The position numbers and the translations under genes were made by a program. From assembly GCA_023254365.1 (NCBI GenBank), contig JALRLQ010000064.1, forward strand, positions 1 through 9,056: a stretch of DNA of 9,056 nt. The letters are read 5' to 3'. This document shows positions 1 through 6,509 of the stretch, in pieces (positions within the stretch are counted from its first letter, which is position 1; the number at the start of each line of letters is the position of its first letter). The notes beneath the pieces are model-generated. The model saw only the letters and a program-made list of their open reading frames with translations, ran no database searches and had not been told where the DNA came from. The DNA is from Candidatus Poseidonia sp. GTDB lineage: Archaea; Thermoplasmatota; Poseidoniia; Poseidoniales; Poseidoniaceae.

Positions 1-377
1 ATGATGTCGACACCATTCGCCAGGGTCTTGGCTTGCTTTTCCAAGTCCGTGCCGCCATAGACGGTGAGGATGGTCAGGCCGCTTTCACCCTGGAGAATGT
101 TCAGTTCTTCAGCGACTTGATTGGCCAGTTCCCGAGTGGGTGCGAGAACGAGCGCTTGGAGCGTGCCCGTCGATTGACACTGTTCGAGAATCGGGAGGCC
201 AAAGGCACCGGTCTTTCCCGAACCCGTTCGAGCCTGACCGATCACGTCCAAGCCTTTGCGAGCAAGCGGAACGGTGTCGCGCTGAACTTGCGTAGCGAAT
301 TCCCAACCGGCGTTGCTCAAGCCGTCAAGGAGCGATTGAGGGAGGTCCCAAGCGTCGAGTCGTGTGTTTGTGAACAT
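1..377 (-). CDS. DEAD-box ATP-dependent RNA helicase, N-terminal part (cut by window edge)
   Basis: The first 125 codons of a superfamily 2 DEAD-box RNA helicase, which uses ATP to unwind or remodel RNA in the cytoplasm (ribosome assembly, RNA decay or cold adaptation in relatives). Visible motifs: a Q-motif-like stretch at residues 24-32 (GWEFATQVQ, with Ala where Pro is usual, and Leu7 where the upstream aromatic is expected); Walker A / motif I ARTGSGKT at 49-56; motif Ia PTRELA at 80-85; the GG motif at 108-109 in YGGTD. The fragment ends at ANGVDI, just where the family continues towards the TPGR motif, so the DEAD box itself and the whole second RecA domain lie outside the window. The ATG at 377 is chosen because GAGGTG lies six bases upstream and the Q motif sits at the normal distance from it. 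It is the last gene of the leftward arm. The family is certain; the particular role cannot be told. Confidence 0.96.
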   Translation of the reverse strand, partial: MFTNTRLDAWDLPQSLLDGLSNAGWEFATQVQRDTVPLARKGLDVIGQARTGSGKTGAFGLPILEQCQSTGTLQALVLAPTRELANQVAEELNILQGESGLTILTVYGGTDLEKQAKTLANGVDI

Positions 378-383
378 GTCTTT

Positions 384-389
384 CACCTC
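384..389 (-). promoter_or_regulatory. Shine-Dalgarno site of the DEAD-box helicase
   Basis: On the minus strand this reads GAGGTG, followed by six bases and the ATG at 377. The same hexamer at the same spacing precedes the next gene upstream (671-676), which supports both start choices. Confidence 0.7.
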
Positions 390-390
390 G

Positions 391-424
391 CGTCTCGGGG
401 TTTCGTTCTCAGGCCGCCGAGACG
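391..424 (-). promoter_or_regulatory. Inverted repeat (possible hairpin) in the helicase leader
   Basis: The arms CGTCTCGG (391-398) and CCGAGACG (417-424) are exact reverse complements, giving an 8-bp GC-rich stem around an 18-base loop. It lies between the stop of the small upstream gene and the helicase ribosome binding site, with the near arm one base from GAGGTG. It could be a translational control hairpin, an RNA processing signal, or chance. No T-run follows it, so a terminator is unlikely. Confidence 0.4.
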
Positions 425-445
425 AGGCGACCTCCACACTGATGT

Positions 446-664
446 TCAGAGGCTCTCGCGTTCGGCGATTTCCTTCTGAAGCTCGCCCATCCAGTATCGT
501 CGAGCGTTTTCTCGGTTCAACGGACGGCGCATTTGGCGAACATGCTCAAGAATGTACTGGCGGAATTTGAGCGCCTTGGTTCGGTTGATGCCCTTGGGCG
601 TGTATCCTTCCCAAAGGCGGTCGAACTGCACGGCTTTGTCGTCAAAGTCTCGGTCATTGTCCAT
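446..664 (-). CDS. Small hypothetical helical protein, 72 aa
   Basis: I do not recognise this family. The product starts MDNDRDFDD and ends IAERESL. It is strongly charged and predicted mainly helical, with an acidic N-terminus, a central LWEGYTPKGINRTKAL segment, and a basic, aromatic-containing second half (residues 41-60, including RQMRRPLNRENARRYW), so nucleic-acid or ribosome binding is conceivable but only inferred. No signal peptide or membrane segment is seen. The ATG at 664 is preferred over the in-frame GTG at 700, because GAGGTG lies six bases upstream of it, exactly as before the helicase. The gene lies 72 bp after the HEAT-repeat gene and 68 bp before the helicase, on the same strand, so co-transcription is likely. 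An overlapping minus-strand frame (777-517) was judged to be a shadow. Confidence 0.7.
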   Translation of the reverse strand: MDNDRDFDDKAVQFDRLWEGYTPKGINRTKALKFRQYILEHVRQMRRPLNRENARRYWMGELQKEIAERESL

Positions 665-670
665 ACGGTA

Positions 671-676
671 CACCTC
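671..676 (-). promoter_or_regulatory. Shine-Dalgarno site of the 72-aa gene
   Basis: GAGGTG on the minus strand, then six bases, then the ATG at 664. It decides the start against the upstream GTG at 700 and is identical in sequence and spacing to the site before the helicase. Confidence 0.6.
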
Positions 677-736
677 TTCAGCGACTTGGCGACTTCCCAC
701 CTGTTCTTAATGCTGTTGGACTGACTTTTGGGGCAT

Positions 737-2080
737 TCAGTCATACAGTTCATCGTTTTCAGGCCAGTCATCGTCATCGTCGTCGTGGTAACCCATCAAT
801 TCATCTTGGGAGGGGCGACGCTCTTCCCTCAAGACCGTTGTTGGGGGTGTGCGAGCGTCCTCGTCGTTGGGCAGTTCGGGTTGAACTTCGGCCTCTTCAC
901 TGGTTTGATGGACGTGAATCAGACTGGTTTCCATGCCCACAGGTTTGCCTTGAGCGAGCAAGACTTCACGATCGATTTCCGGAACAGGTAGGGCGGGAGA
1001 CAAGGCCGCGTTCTTCTGGTCTTCCGTACCCTCCAGCATCGCATCGAACCGGAATTGCAGAAGCGTCTGCGCCAACGCGGGGTCCTGTTCGGTTTTGAGG
1101 AGGTCGTCCACCAAGATGCGCAGGTCGTCTTCGCTCATCAACTTGGGGAGCATGGCGATACAAGAACGTCGGACACGGATGTCATCGGAGCGTGCACCGG
1201 CGAGGATGAGGTCCCGTGCTCGGCCGTGGCCACGGTTGAGTTTCTCGATGGTCTTGATAGCCGACAATCGCACGTCCGCATCGACATCAACGATGGCACG
1301 TTCTGCAAGCATCGTCCCCATGCGCACATCTTGTTTTGCCAATCGAGGCAGTGATTTAGCCACGGTGCGCCGTACTTGAACGTCATCGTCGCTGAGCGCC
1401 CACGAAACCAAATCCCACACAACGGAGGTTTTCCTACTGACGATGGTGTTCAGCATCTTTGCTGATTTGCGGCGTAGTTCAACATCCTCTTCGAGGAACA
1501 AGGAATCAAGGTGATCAGCGACAACATCGGGCCATGTCTTGGCCAATGCATCCAGTCCCTTCCAGGCGATCTTCCGCCGCTGGGAGTTGCTGGAACGCAA
1601 TTCATTGGCGAGCGATGAGCGCACTCCGGAAGGAAAGGTGGGGGCTGCTCTTGCAAGGGCCTCGCTGGCGGCACGTTGGACGCCGTTGTGGTCGTCGTCC
1701 AACAGAACAGACAGCCAATCAAACAATTCGTCGGAGCGCCGCACGGCAAATTCAGGAAGCACCTCGAGGGCGGCAATCCGGATTTCCGGGTCATCGTCCT
1801 CAAGCGCTTTCAACAACAATTCGTGCGCGGGGAAAATCATGCTCTTTGGTACGTTGCTCAAGGCACGAACGCCGTGCTTCCTGGTCAACGTGAACGATGT
1901 CTCCTTCCAACGCACCTTGCGTGAGTCAAGGCTTCCTTCAGCCAGCGACATGATGTCCGCTGGAATGAGGGCACTCCACTTCCCCTTCACGGGCTCGTAG
2001 GCAATGTCGTTGTGGGTGGAAGAGGCCACCTCAATGGGTTTGCCAGTACGTGGATCTCGTGCAATATATTTCCGAGCCAT
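737..2080 (-). CDS. HEAT-repeat protein with acidic C-terminal tail, 447 aa
   Basis: An alpha-solenoid protein, probably a cytoplasmic scaffold or protein-interaction platform; partners are unknown. After an ~80-residue N-terminal part (MARKYIARDPRTG...), HEAT-like units of about 35-40 residues can be read. Their second helices have the pattern DDDxxVRRxAxxxLxxL: ALEDDDPEIRIAALEVLPEF (92-111), a unit around 127-146, a divergent one around 168-183, FLEEDVELRRKSAKML (195-210), ALSDDDVQVRRTVAKSLPRL (228-247), DVDADVRLSAIKTIEKL (265-281) and SDDIRVRRSCIAMLPKL (298-314). Residues from about 365 look disordered, ending in a run of six Asp (433-438) and WPENDELYD. No signal peptide or membrane segment. 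The ATG at 2080 is chosen because AGGGAG lies just upstream and the reading frame before it, which opens with a TTG at 2164, looks non-coding. Some HEAT proteins of this kind resemble phycobilin lyase or PBS-type repeats, but no catalytic function is implied. Confidence 0.9.
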   Translation of the reverse strand: MARKYIARDPRTGKPIEVASSTHNDIAYEPVKGKWSALIPADIMSLAEGSLDSRKVRWKETSFTLTRKHGVRALSNVPKSMIFPAHELLLKALEDDDPEIRIAALEVLPEFAVRRSDELFDWLSVLLDDDHNGVQRAASEALARAAPTFPSGVRSSLANELRSSNSQRRKIAWKGLDALAKTWPDVVADHLDSLFLEEDVELRRKSAKMLNTIVSRKTSVVWDLVSWALSDDDVQVRRTVAKSLPRLAKQDVRMGTMLAERAIVDVDADVRLSAIKTIEKLNRGHGRARDLILAGARSDDIRVRRSCIAMLPKLMSEDDLRILVDDLLKTEQDPALAQTLLQFRFDAMLEGTEDQKNAALSPALPVPEIDREVLLAQGKPVGMETSLIHVHQTSEEAEVQPELPNDEDARTPPTTVLREERRPSQDELMGYHDDDDDDWPENDELYD

Positions 2081-2084
2081 CGTT

Positions 2085-2090
2085 CTCCCT
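2085..2090 (-). promoter_or_regulatory. Shine-Dalgarno site of the HEAT-repeat gene
   Basis: AGGGAG on the minus strand, four bases before the ATG at 2080. It supports the short start over the in-frame ATGs at 2116 and 2113. Confidence 0.5.
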
Positions 2091-2095
2091 TTTGC

Positions 2096-2145
2096 CTGCA
2101 TATAGCCATCCATCATGAAGGTATGTTCGTTGAGATTATTTGAGG
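2096..2145 (-). promoter_or_regulatory. Possible archaeal promoter of the HEAT-repeat gene
   Basis: The 132-bp gap after the surface-protein gene holds two AT-rich candidates for a TATA box on the minus strand: CAAATAATC near 2134-2143 and GGCTATATGC near 2097-2106. The first would give a short leader containing the AGGGAG site and fits better; the second would give a nearly leaderless message. No run of T follows the surface-protein stop, so read-through from that gene is also possible. Confidence 0.25.
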
Positions 2146-2212
2146 GTTTGATGCTGTTCGCCAAGACTTCCTCTTCAACAACACAGCACTCGCCCAGCAG
2201 GTCAGGCTTCGC

Positions 2213-5200
2213 TCACTGATACGGAATCCACTCACCTTGGCTTCCAGCTTGCCTGTACCAGTGACCTTCAGCGGTCGAATACCATTCGTAGCCGTTGGCA
2301 TCGACCGAGGTGGGCGCCGTGTGAGGTTCAGGGCCACCAGTGGTGAGCGGTGCCGCTTGGGGCGTTTCGGTCGTTTCGATTGCTTCGGTCGTTTCGTTCG
2401 TGTCCCACGTAGTGGCCTGAGCGAATTGCTCTTCAACTTCAGTTGACACTTCCTTCAGGTCATTCCCAGCAGAAGTTGTTGTTCTATAGAAAAAGAGGCC
2501 GCCGAGTGAAAGACCCACAAGCAAAAGAAGGACACCCAGCATGAGGGAATTTCCTTCTTCGCCAGCTACCGTCTCTTCGCCTTGGGTGTTGGTGCTTTTT
2601 TCGATGATGCGCAATGCATCCACCTGCCCCATTTCCATCACTTTCTGAGAATCAGCGTTGTTCGTGACGAGCATGGTCCAAGCAACGGTTTCGTTGACGC
2701 CAACCGTCCCGCTGACCATGGTCAACACGACGGTACCTTGGTCACCGGGAGCCACGGTGATGGCTTCCGTGGTGATGTTTTCAGAAACATCAATCGCCAA
2801 TCGGGCGGTGATCGGCGTGCGCCCTCGGTTCGCCAGCGAACAAGAAAGGAGCGATTGAGATTCAAGGCTTGTTTCGTTGATTTCAAACAGGGTGCAAACG
2901 GCTCCCACATCGATGGCAAAGGCCTCTTCAAACGACAATGTTTCAGTCCACGATTCGCAATGGTCGTTGCTGTTGTCGTTTTCGTCGCACAATTGGACCG
3001 TGAAGTTGCTGCTCGGTGTCAAAAATTCATTCATCTCAAAGGTCAAATCAACTTGCCCATCAAGCAACGGTTGTGTGGCGTTCCATGTCCCACCGACCTG
3101 CATGATGGAGAGAACGGCCGTGCCGCTTCGTGATTCAACGTCACCCACGATGCGAACGTCGTTGATGTTGTCCACGGCCAAGGAGAGGTTCCAGTCAAGC
3201 CACGGCTTGAGAACTTCAAAGCCCATCTGCGCTTCTGGGTTCACAACGGCAGCGTTCCCGGCATCGTCCTCAAGGTGGATGGCCACCTCGTAGAGTTCCG
3301 GCATCCACGTGGTTGTATCAAACAGCACCGCGGCGTTTCGCTGGGTCGTTTCAAGGATGGTCATGTTGGCGATTTCTTCTCCGTTTTGGAGCACGGCGAT
3401 GCTTCCAAGGTAGGATTCATCTTCATCACCAAACCAGTCAATGTTCACCGAAAAGGCATCGCCCTGCTCGATGGTTGATGGGAACGAGACGTTTTCGACA
3501 AACGGTCCCTGTCCGTCGACCAGGCGAAGTTGAAGATCCACGCCTTCCTTCCATCCGTCGTCGTCGCTTGCAGAGGGGTAACCCAGTTCAGCCATGCTGA
3601 TTTCGACATCCCAATCGCCGAGGTCCGACCTCATGGGCAACCAATCCATCACGTAGGCCTGCTGTTCTGGATTCCATGGAAGCGGGAGGAGTGCGGGTTG
3701 CGTTGAACCGCTCTTGGTGAGTTCGGCGGTCACAGCGAGCGTTTCACGATGGTGTGCATCCTGCACGCTGAACGTCATCATGGCGCCAGAAACTCCCCAA
3801 AGCGAAGGGCTCCCAGGCATACCTGGGTCCAGAAGCGTTGGGCCGGTCACGGAAACCGAAGCCACCTCGGGTGCCACTGGATAGACCGTGATGTTGTACG
3901 TCGGACGGGGCAAAAGTTCGTTTCCATTGGCGTCCATGACCCTAAAGGTCATGTTGTAATCGTGCTGAAGGTCGGTTTCCAAGCCGTCGGTGTTGAGGTA
4001 CAGGTAGTATCCCTGCAGGGCGTTGTGGTAGGTCATCGTTTGAGCAGCGCCAAAGCCTTGCGACGCTTCCCAGTTCGTACCAAGGTACTCGACGACGAGG
4101 TCGTCTTCTCCAGCCACATCAAACAAGACGATGCTGAAGGTCTCGTTCACCCGCAAGTCGGGGAATTGCTCAACCCCCTGGCGGTGCTGAAGCGAGGTCA
4201 GTTGCGGTGCGTAACTATCTTCCCAAGCAAAGTTGGGTTGGTCGAGCGTGAACGTGAAGCCGGGGGCTCCGTTTGGCTGCGTTGTTCCGGCCGTAGAGAA
4301 ACGGTGAGAGGTTGCAGGTCCGAAGCAAGTTGCCGCAGTGAAGGTGTAGTATGAGCCGCATTCAGACAAAATCACGGCGTTGATGGTGTCCTTCACATCA
4401 ACGACGGCACTGAAGGACCACGGCACATGAAGATGACCAAACCACACATCGGTGCTGTCACTGAGGGTGAAGTCAATGACGATGGCGTGCCATTCGATAC
4501 CGTCGGCGTCCGTCCAGGTCGAGGACGGTTGCAGGTTGTTGAGGTTGGCTTTTGCAACGGTGAGGTCAATGCCTGCATCGCTGTGGTTTTGTGTGGTGGC
4601 GTTGACCACCACAGCGCCGATCGTTGCTTCTTCAAAGGTGATGGGCGTGCTGCTGTCGACCCATTGCATCCACACATGAAGGTCATCGCTGAAGGTCGCG
4701 CCGACCGGTGCATGCAGGGTCAGTTGGGGTTGTTGTGCTGCACCGCTGCCGTTGAAGGTGGAGGTCAAGCCAACCACGGTGTTGGACAAGATGGGCTGGA
4801 GAACTTGTCCATCGTAGCGTACATCGGCTCCATTGAGGGTGGTCCATGAGGTGTGTTCAATGGTGAAATCAATGAGTTCAGGACTGGCGCTACCGGTTCG
4901 GCGAAAGGTGTATTCCAGTTGCAGCCATTGGTGCCTTGGGACCCACTCGCCGCTGAGAGAGAGTGGTTGCCACTCGCTCCATTCGTCTTCGGAAGTCTGG
5001 GTTCCGTTGAGCGTGTATCGATACGCCACCGTCAGTGATGCATCGGCCGGGACGGCTGCGTTGTGCGTGATGTAGGCCGGAGAGGGTTGCGTTGTTTGCG
5101 TCTGGAGCATGGTGGAGGTGAAGGTGCCGTTGTCGGAGGTGGTGTTGCCACTCGCAACATAGCCGTTCCACGTTCCCGTGGTCACCACGCCGTTTGACCC

Positions 5201-6400
5201 GCCGCTACCGTCGATGCCGTCAACGCCGGTGCCGTACTTGAGGCCCTTGCTTCCACCGTTTCCGCCCACAGCGTTCACGGTGCCTGAATTGCTGTAGCCG
5301 TTGGCTTGGGTGTTGATGACAATGCGGCCACCGCCACCACCGCCGCCACCGTCGCCGCCGTCGTACATACCGAATCCGGGGCCGTTTTGAGCACCGTTGG
5401 CGCCATCGCCTCCGTCACCGCCATCGGCTTTGATTTGGCCACCGTTGCCCACGGAAACGGTGTTGGCCTGAATCATGATCGAGCCACCCGAACCTCCGCC
5501 ACCGCCCGAGCCACCTGCACCGGTGCCAGAGGATGCTTGACTACCAGCATCCCCGTCGCCACCGTTGGCGTGGATGGAACCGTTCACGAAAATCTGGTTG
5601 GCAAAGATACGAAGGTAGCCACCCCCGTTGCCTCCGTTGGCGGTGGCGTGGTAAGAACTGGAGACGGTACCGCCTTGGCTGCCTCGCTCGGTACCGTTGC
5701 CGTAAGTTGAGCCTGCTGAGCCACCGTTGGTGCCGCCACCGGCTCCACCCGAACCGCCATGACCGGCCCCGCCACCACCATCGTTGCGCCCGCTGCTTGA
5801 CGTGGTCGTGCTTCCGCCCGCACCCAATCCACCGGTAGCAAGGTCGTTCGCCAAAATGGACGTTCCTTGTTCAACCCGGAGGGTGTTGACGTAGAGGGTC
5901 AGGTCACCTGTCGCCACGATACGACCGCAAGAGGCAATGCCGCAAAGCAATTCCAACGTGTCGTAGGCATGGGTGCCAGCGAGGTTGGTCGGGCTGAGCA
6001 CGGTGCTCGAATTCGTACCGGCTTGCGGAGGTCCAGCCATGGCCGACATCAGTTGGATGCTCGAACCATCGCTCACGGTGTCGTTGAAGCTGCCGTTGAG
6101 CAGTCCGGATGCCACCGAATAGGTGTCCGTATGCGTCACTTTGGAACCTGCAAGACTGAGTTCAACCGAACCGGAGGTCATGCTGTAACCGAAGGCCACC
6201 GGTATGCTCGGGTTGATAGGGGCGCCAACGGTGCCAGAAAGGAGGGTGGAGCCGTCCGTGAAGGCTTGGTCTTGGTGCGTCCCTGTGCGCTGTTGAGCGG
6301 CGTTTTGTTCCAGTACGTCGACCGATGGAACAACTGCGAGGAGGTAACTTGTCAGCATGAGCAGCACCAAGCCCACGGCAAATCGCTTTTCTTGACCCAT
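2213..6400 (-). CDS. Large glycine-rich, membrane-anchored surface protein, ~1395 aa
   Basis: Probably an exported, C-terminally anchored cell-surface protein, perhaps for adhesion or glycan contact; substrate unknown. In order: a signal peptide (KR at 5-6, hydrophobic 7-24); an N-terminal beta-rich part; a glycine-rich region (about 190-404) with repeated short strands; a beta-sandwich-like module around 450-520 ending SPELIDFTIEHTSW; further Ig- or CARDB-like beta modules to about 1270; one transmembrane segment (1286-1305); and an ~89-residue tail ending WYRQAGSQGEWIPYQ. Eight cysteines form four close pairs: 153/158, 681/692, 1138/1148 and 1169/1187. Many N-x-S/T sequons suggest N-glycosylation. 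No protease, hydrolase or dockerin motif and no PGF-type sorting signal was recognised. The ATG at 6400 is chosen because it places the signal peptide at the N-terminus and AGGAG lies eight bases before it; the 48 upstream codons run through the divergent promoter and the neighbouring gene's start. Confidence 0.9.
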   Translation of the reverse strand: MGQEKRFAVGLVLLMLTSYLLAVVPSVDVLEQNAAQQRTGTHQDQAFTDGSTLLSGTVGAPINPSIPVAFGYSMTSGSVELSLAGSKVTHTDTYSVASGLLNGSFNDTVSDGSSIQLMSAMAGPPQAGTNSSTVLSPTNLAGTHAYDTLELLCGIASCGRIVATGDLTLYVNTLRVEQGTSILANDLATGGLGAGGSTTTSSSGRNDGGGGAGHGGSGGAGGGTNGGSAGSTYGNGTERGSQGGTVSSSYHATANGGNGGGYLRIFANQIFVNGSIHANGGDGDAGSQASSGTGAGGSGGGGGSGGSIMIQANTVSVGNGGQIKADGGDGGDGANGAQNGPGFGMYDGGDGGGGGGGGRIVINTQANGYSNSGTVNAVGGNGGSKGLKYGTGVDGIDGSGGSNGVVTTGTWNGYVASGNTTSDNGTFTSTMLQTQTTQPSPAYITHNAAVPADASLTVAYRYTLNGTQTSEDEWSEWQPLSLSGEWVPRHQWLQLEYTFRRTGSASPELIDFTIEHTSWTTLNGADVRYDGQVLQPILSNTVVGLTSTFNGSGAAQQPQLTLHAPVGATFSDDLHVWMQWVDSSTPITFEEATIGAVVVNATTQNHSDAGIDLTVAKANLNNLQPSSTWTDADGIEWHAIVIDFTLSDSTDVWFGHLHVPWSFSAVVDVKDTINAVILSECGSYYTFTAATCFGPATSHRFSTAGTTQPNGAPGFTFTLDQPNFAWEDSYAPQLTSLQHRQGVEQFPDLRVNETFSIVLFDVAGEDDLVVEYLGTNWEASQGFGAAQTMTYHNALQGYYLYLNTDGLETDLQHDYNMTFRVMDANGNELLPRPTYNITVYPVAPEVASVSVTGPTLLDPGMPGSPSLWGVSGAMMTFSVQDAHHRETLAVTAELTKSGSTQPALLPLPWNPEQQAYVMDWLPMRSDLGDWDVEISMAELGYPSASDDDGWKEGVDLQLRLVDGQGPFVENVSFPSTIEQGDAFSVNIDWFGDEDESYLGSIAVLQNGEEIANMTILETTQRNAAVLFDTTTWMPELYEVAIHLEDDAGNAAVVNPEAQMGFEVLKPWLDWNLSLAVDNINDVRIVGDVESRSGTAVLSIMQVGGTWNATQPLLDGQVDLTFEMNEFLTPSSNFTVQLCDENDNSNDHCESWTETLSFEEAFAIDVGAVCTLFEINETSLESQSLLSCSLANRGRTPITARLAIDVSENITTEAITVAPGDQGTVVLTMVSGTVGVNETVAWTMLVTNNADSQKVMEMGQVDALRIIEKSTNTQGEETVAGEEGNSLMLGVLLLLVGLSLGGLFFYRTTTSAGNDLKEVSTEVEEQFAQATTWDTNETTEAIETTETPQAAPLTTGGPEPHTAPTSVDANGYEWYSTAEGHWYRQAGSQGEWIPYQ
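2366..2396 (-). repeat. 18-bp-period direct repeat in the Thr/Glu-rich tail of the surface protein
   Basis: The plus-strand 13-mer TTCGGTCGTTTCG occurs at 2366-2378 and again at 2384-2396. It encodes part of the cytoplasmic linker ETTEAIETTET. The repeat is in frame, so copy-number change would lengthen the linker by six residues. Confidence 0.6.
5189..5833 (-). repeat. Glycine-rich repeat region of the surface protein
   Basis: About 215 residues dominated by GG, GGG and longer Gly runs mixed with Ser, Asn and Asp, seen on the plus strand as repeated GCC/ACC triplets. Embedded in it are strand-like units of ~27-30 residues with the pattern GGxφxIxA...V..G.I.A.GGxGG: GGYLRIFANQIFVNGSIHAN (5623-5564), GGSIMIQANTVSVGNGGQIK (5488-5429) and GGRIVINTQANGYSNSGTVN (5332-5273). 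A related unit, GRIVATGDLTLYVNTLRVEQ (5926-5867), precedes the region. Similar mixtures occur in bacterial PGRS-like and gliding-motility surface proteins. Confidence 0.8.
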
Positions 6401-6509
6401 AGTGGTGACTCCTGCCTCCGATTTATCAAGCCTGCCTTCAACCGTCGGTTGCTCAAACCCGCTTGAAGGAGTGAAAAACGATTTAGGGGGCCGAGGCTTG
6501 GTCAGCAAC
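6401..6509. promoter_or_regulatory. Divergent promoter region between surface protein and EF-hand genes
   Basis: TATA-like boxes face both ways: GATAAATC on the minus strand (about 6420-6427, some 24 bp before the ATG at 6400) and CGATTTAG on the plus strand (6479-6486, some 27 bp before the ATG at 6510). The distances suit leaderless or near-leaderless archaeal messages. Between them lies an inverted repeat, CCTTCAA (6435-6441) and TTGAAGG (6463-6469), centred at 6452, almost midway between the two boxes (about 6453). An 11-bp near-palindrome AACCGTCGGTT lies at 6440-6450. The surface-protein side also carries AGGAG and GGAGG, so a leadered message cannot be excluded. Confidence 0.45.

Noticed and set aside
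33..479. Plus-strand frame of 148 codons over the helicase and small gene
   Set aside because: It lies antisense to clear DEAD-box motifs, spans two genes, and its product has no recognisable features.
517..777. Minus-strand frame of 86 codons overlapping the 72-aa gene and the end of the HEAT gene
   Set aside because: It has a Met/Thr/Lys-rich low-quality product and no ribosome binding site, while the overlapping frame has a good site and a balanced composition.
2113..2436. Minus-strand Arg/Pro/Lys-rich frame of 107 codons
   Set aside because: It is a frame-shifted shadow of the surface-protein tail; the repetitive Arg/Pro/Lys run comes from the 18-bp repeat.
5189..5833. GCC/ACC triplet repeats as a possible CRISPR-like or satellite array
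   Set aside because: Units are irregular, have no constant repeat and spacer pattern, and are fully explained by glycine codons.
5306..5838. Plus-strand Ala/Thr/Val-rich and Arg/His-rich frames over the glycine-rich region
   Set aside because: They are by-products of repeated Gly codons on the minus strand, which rarely give stops in the other frames.
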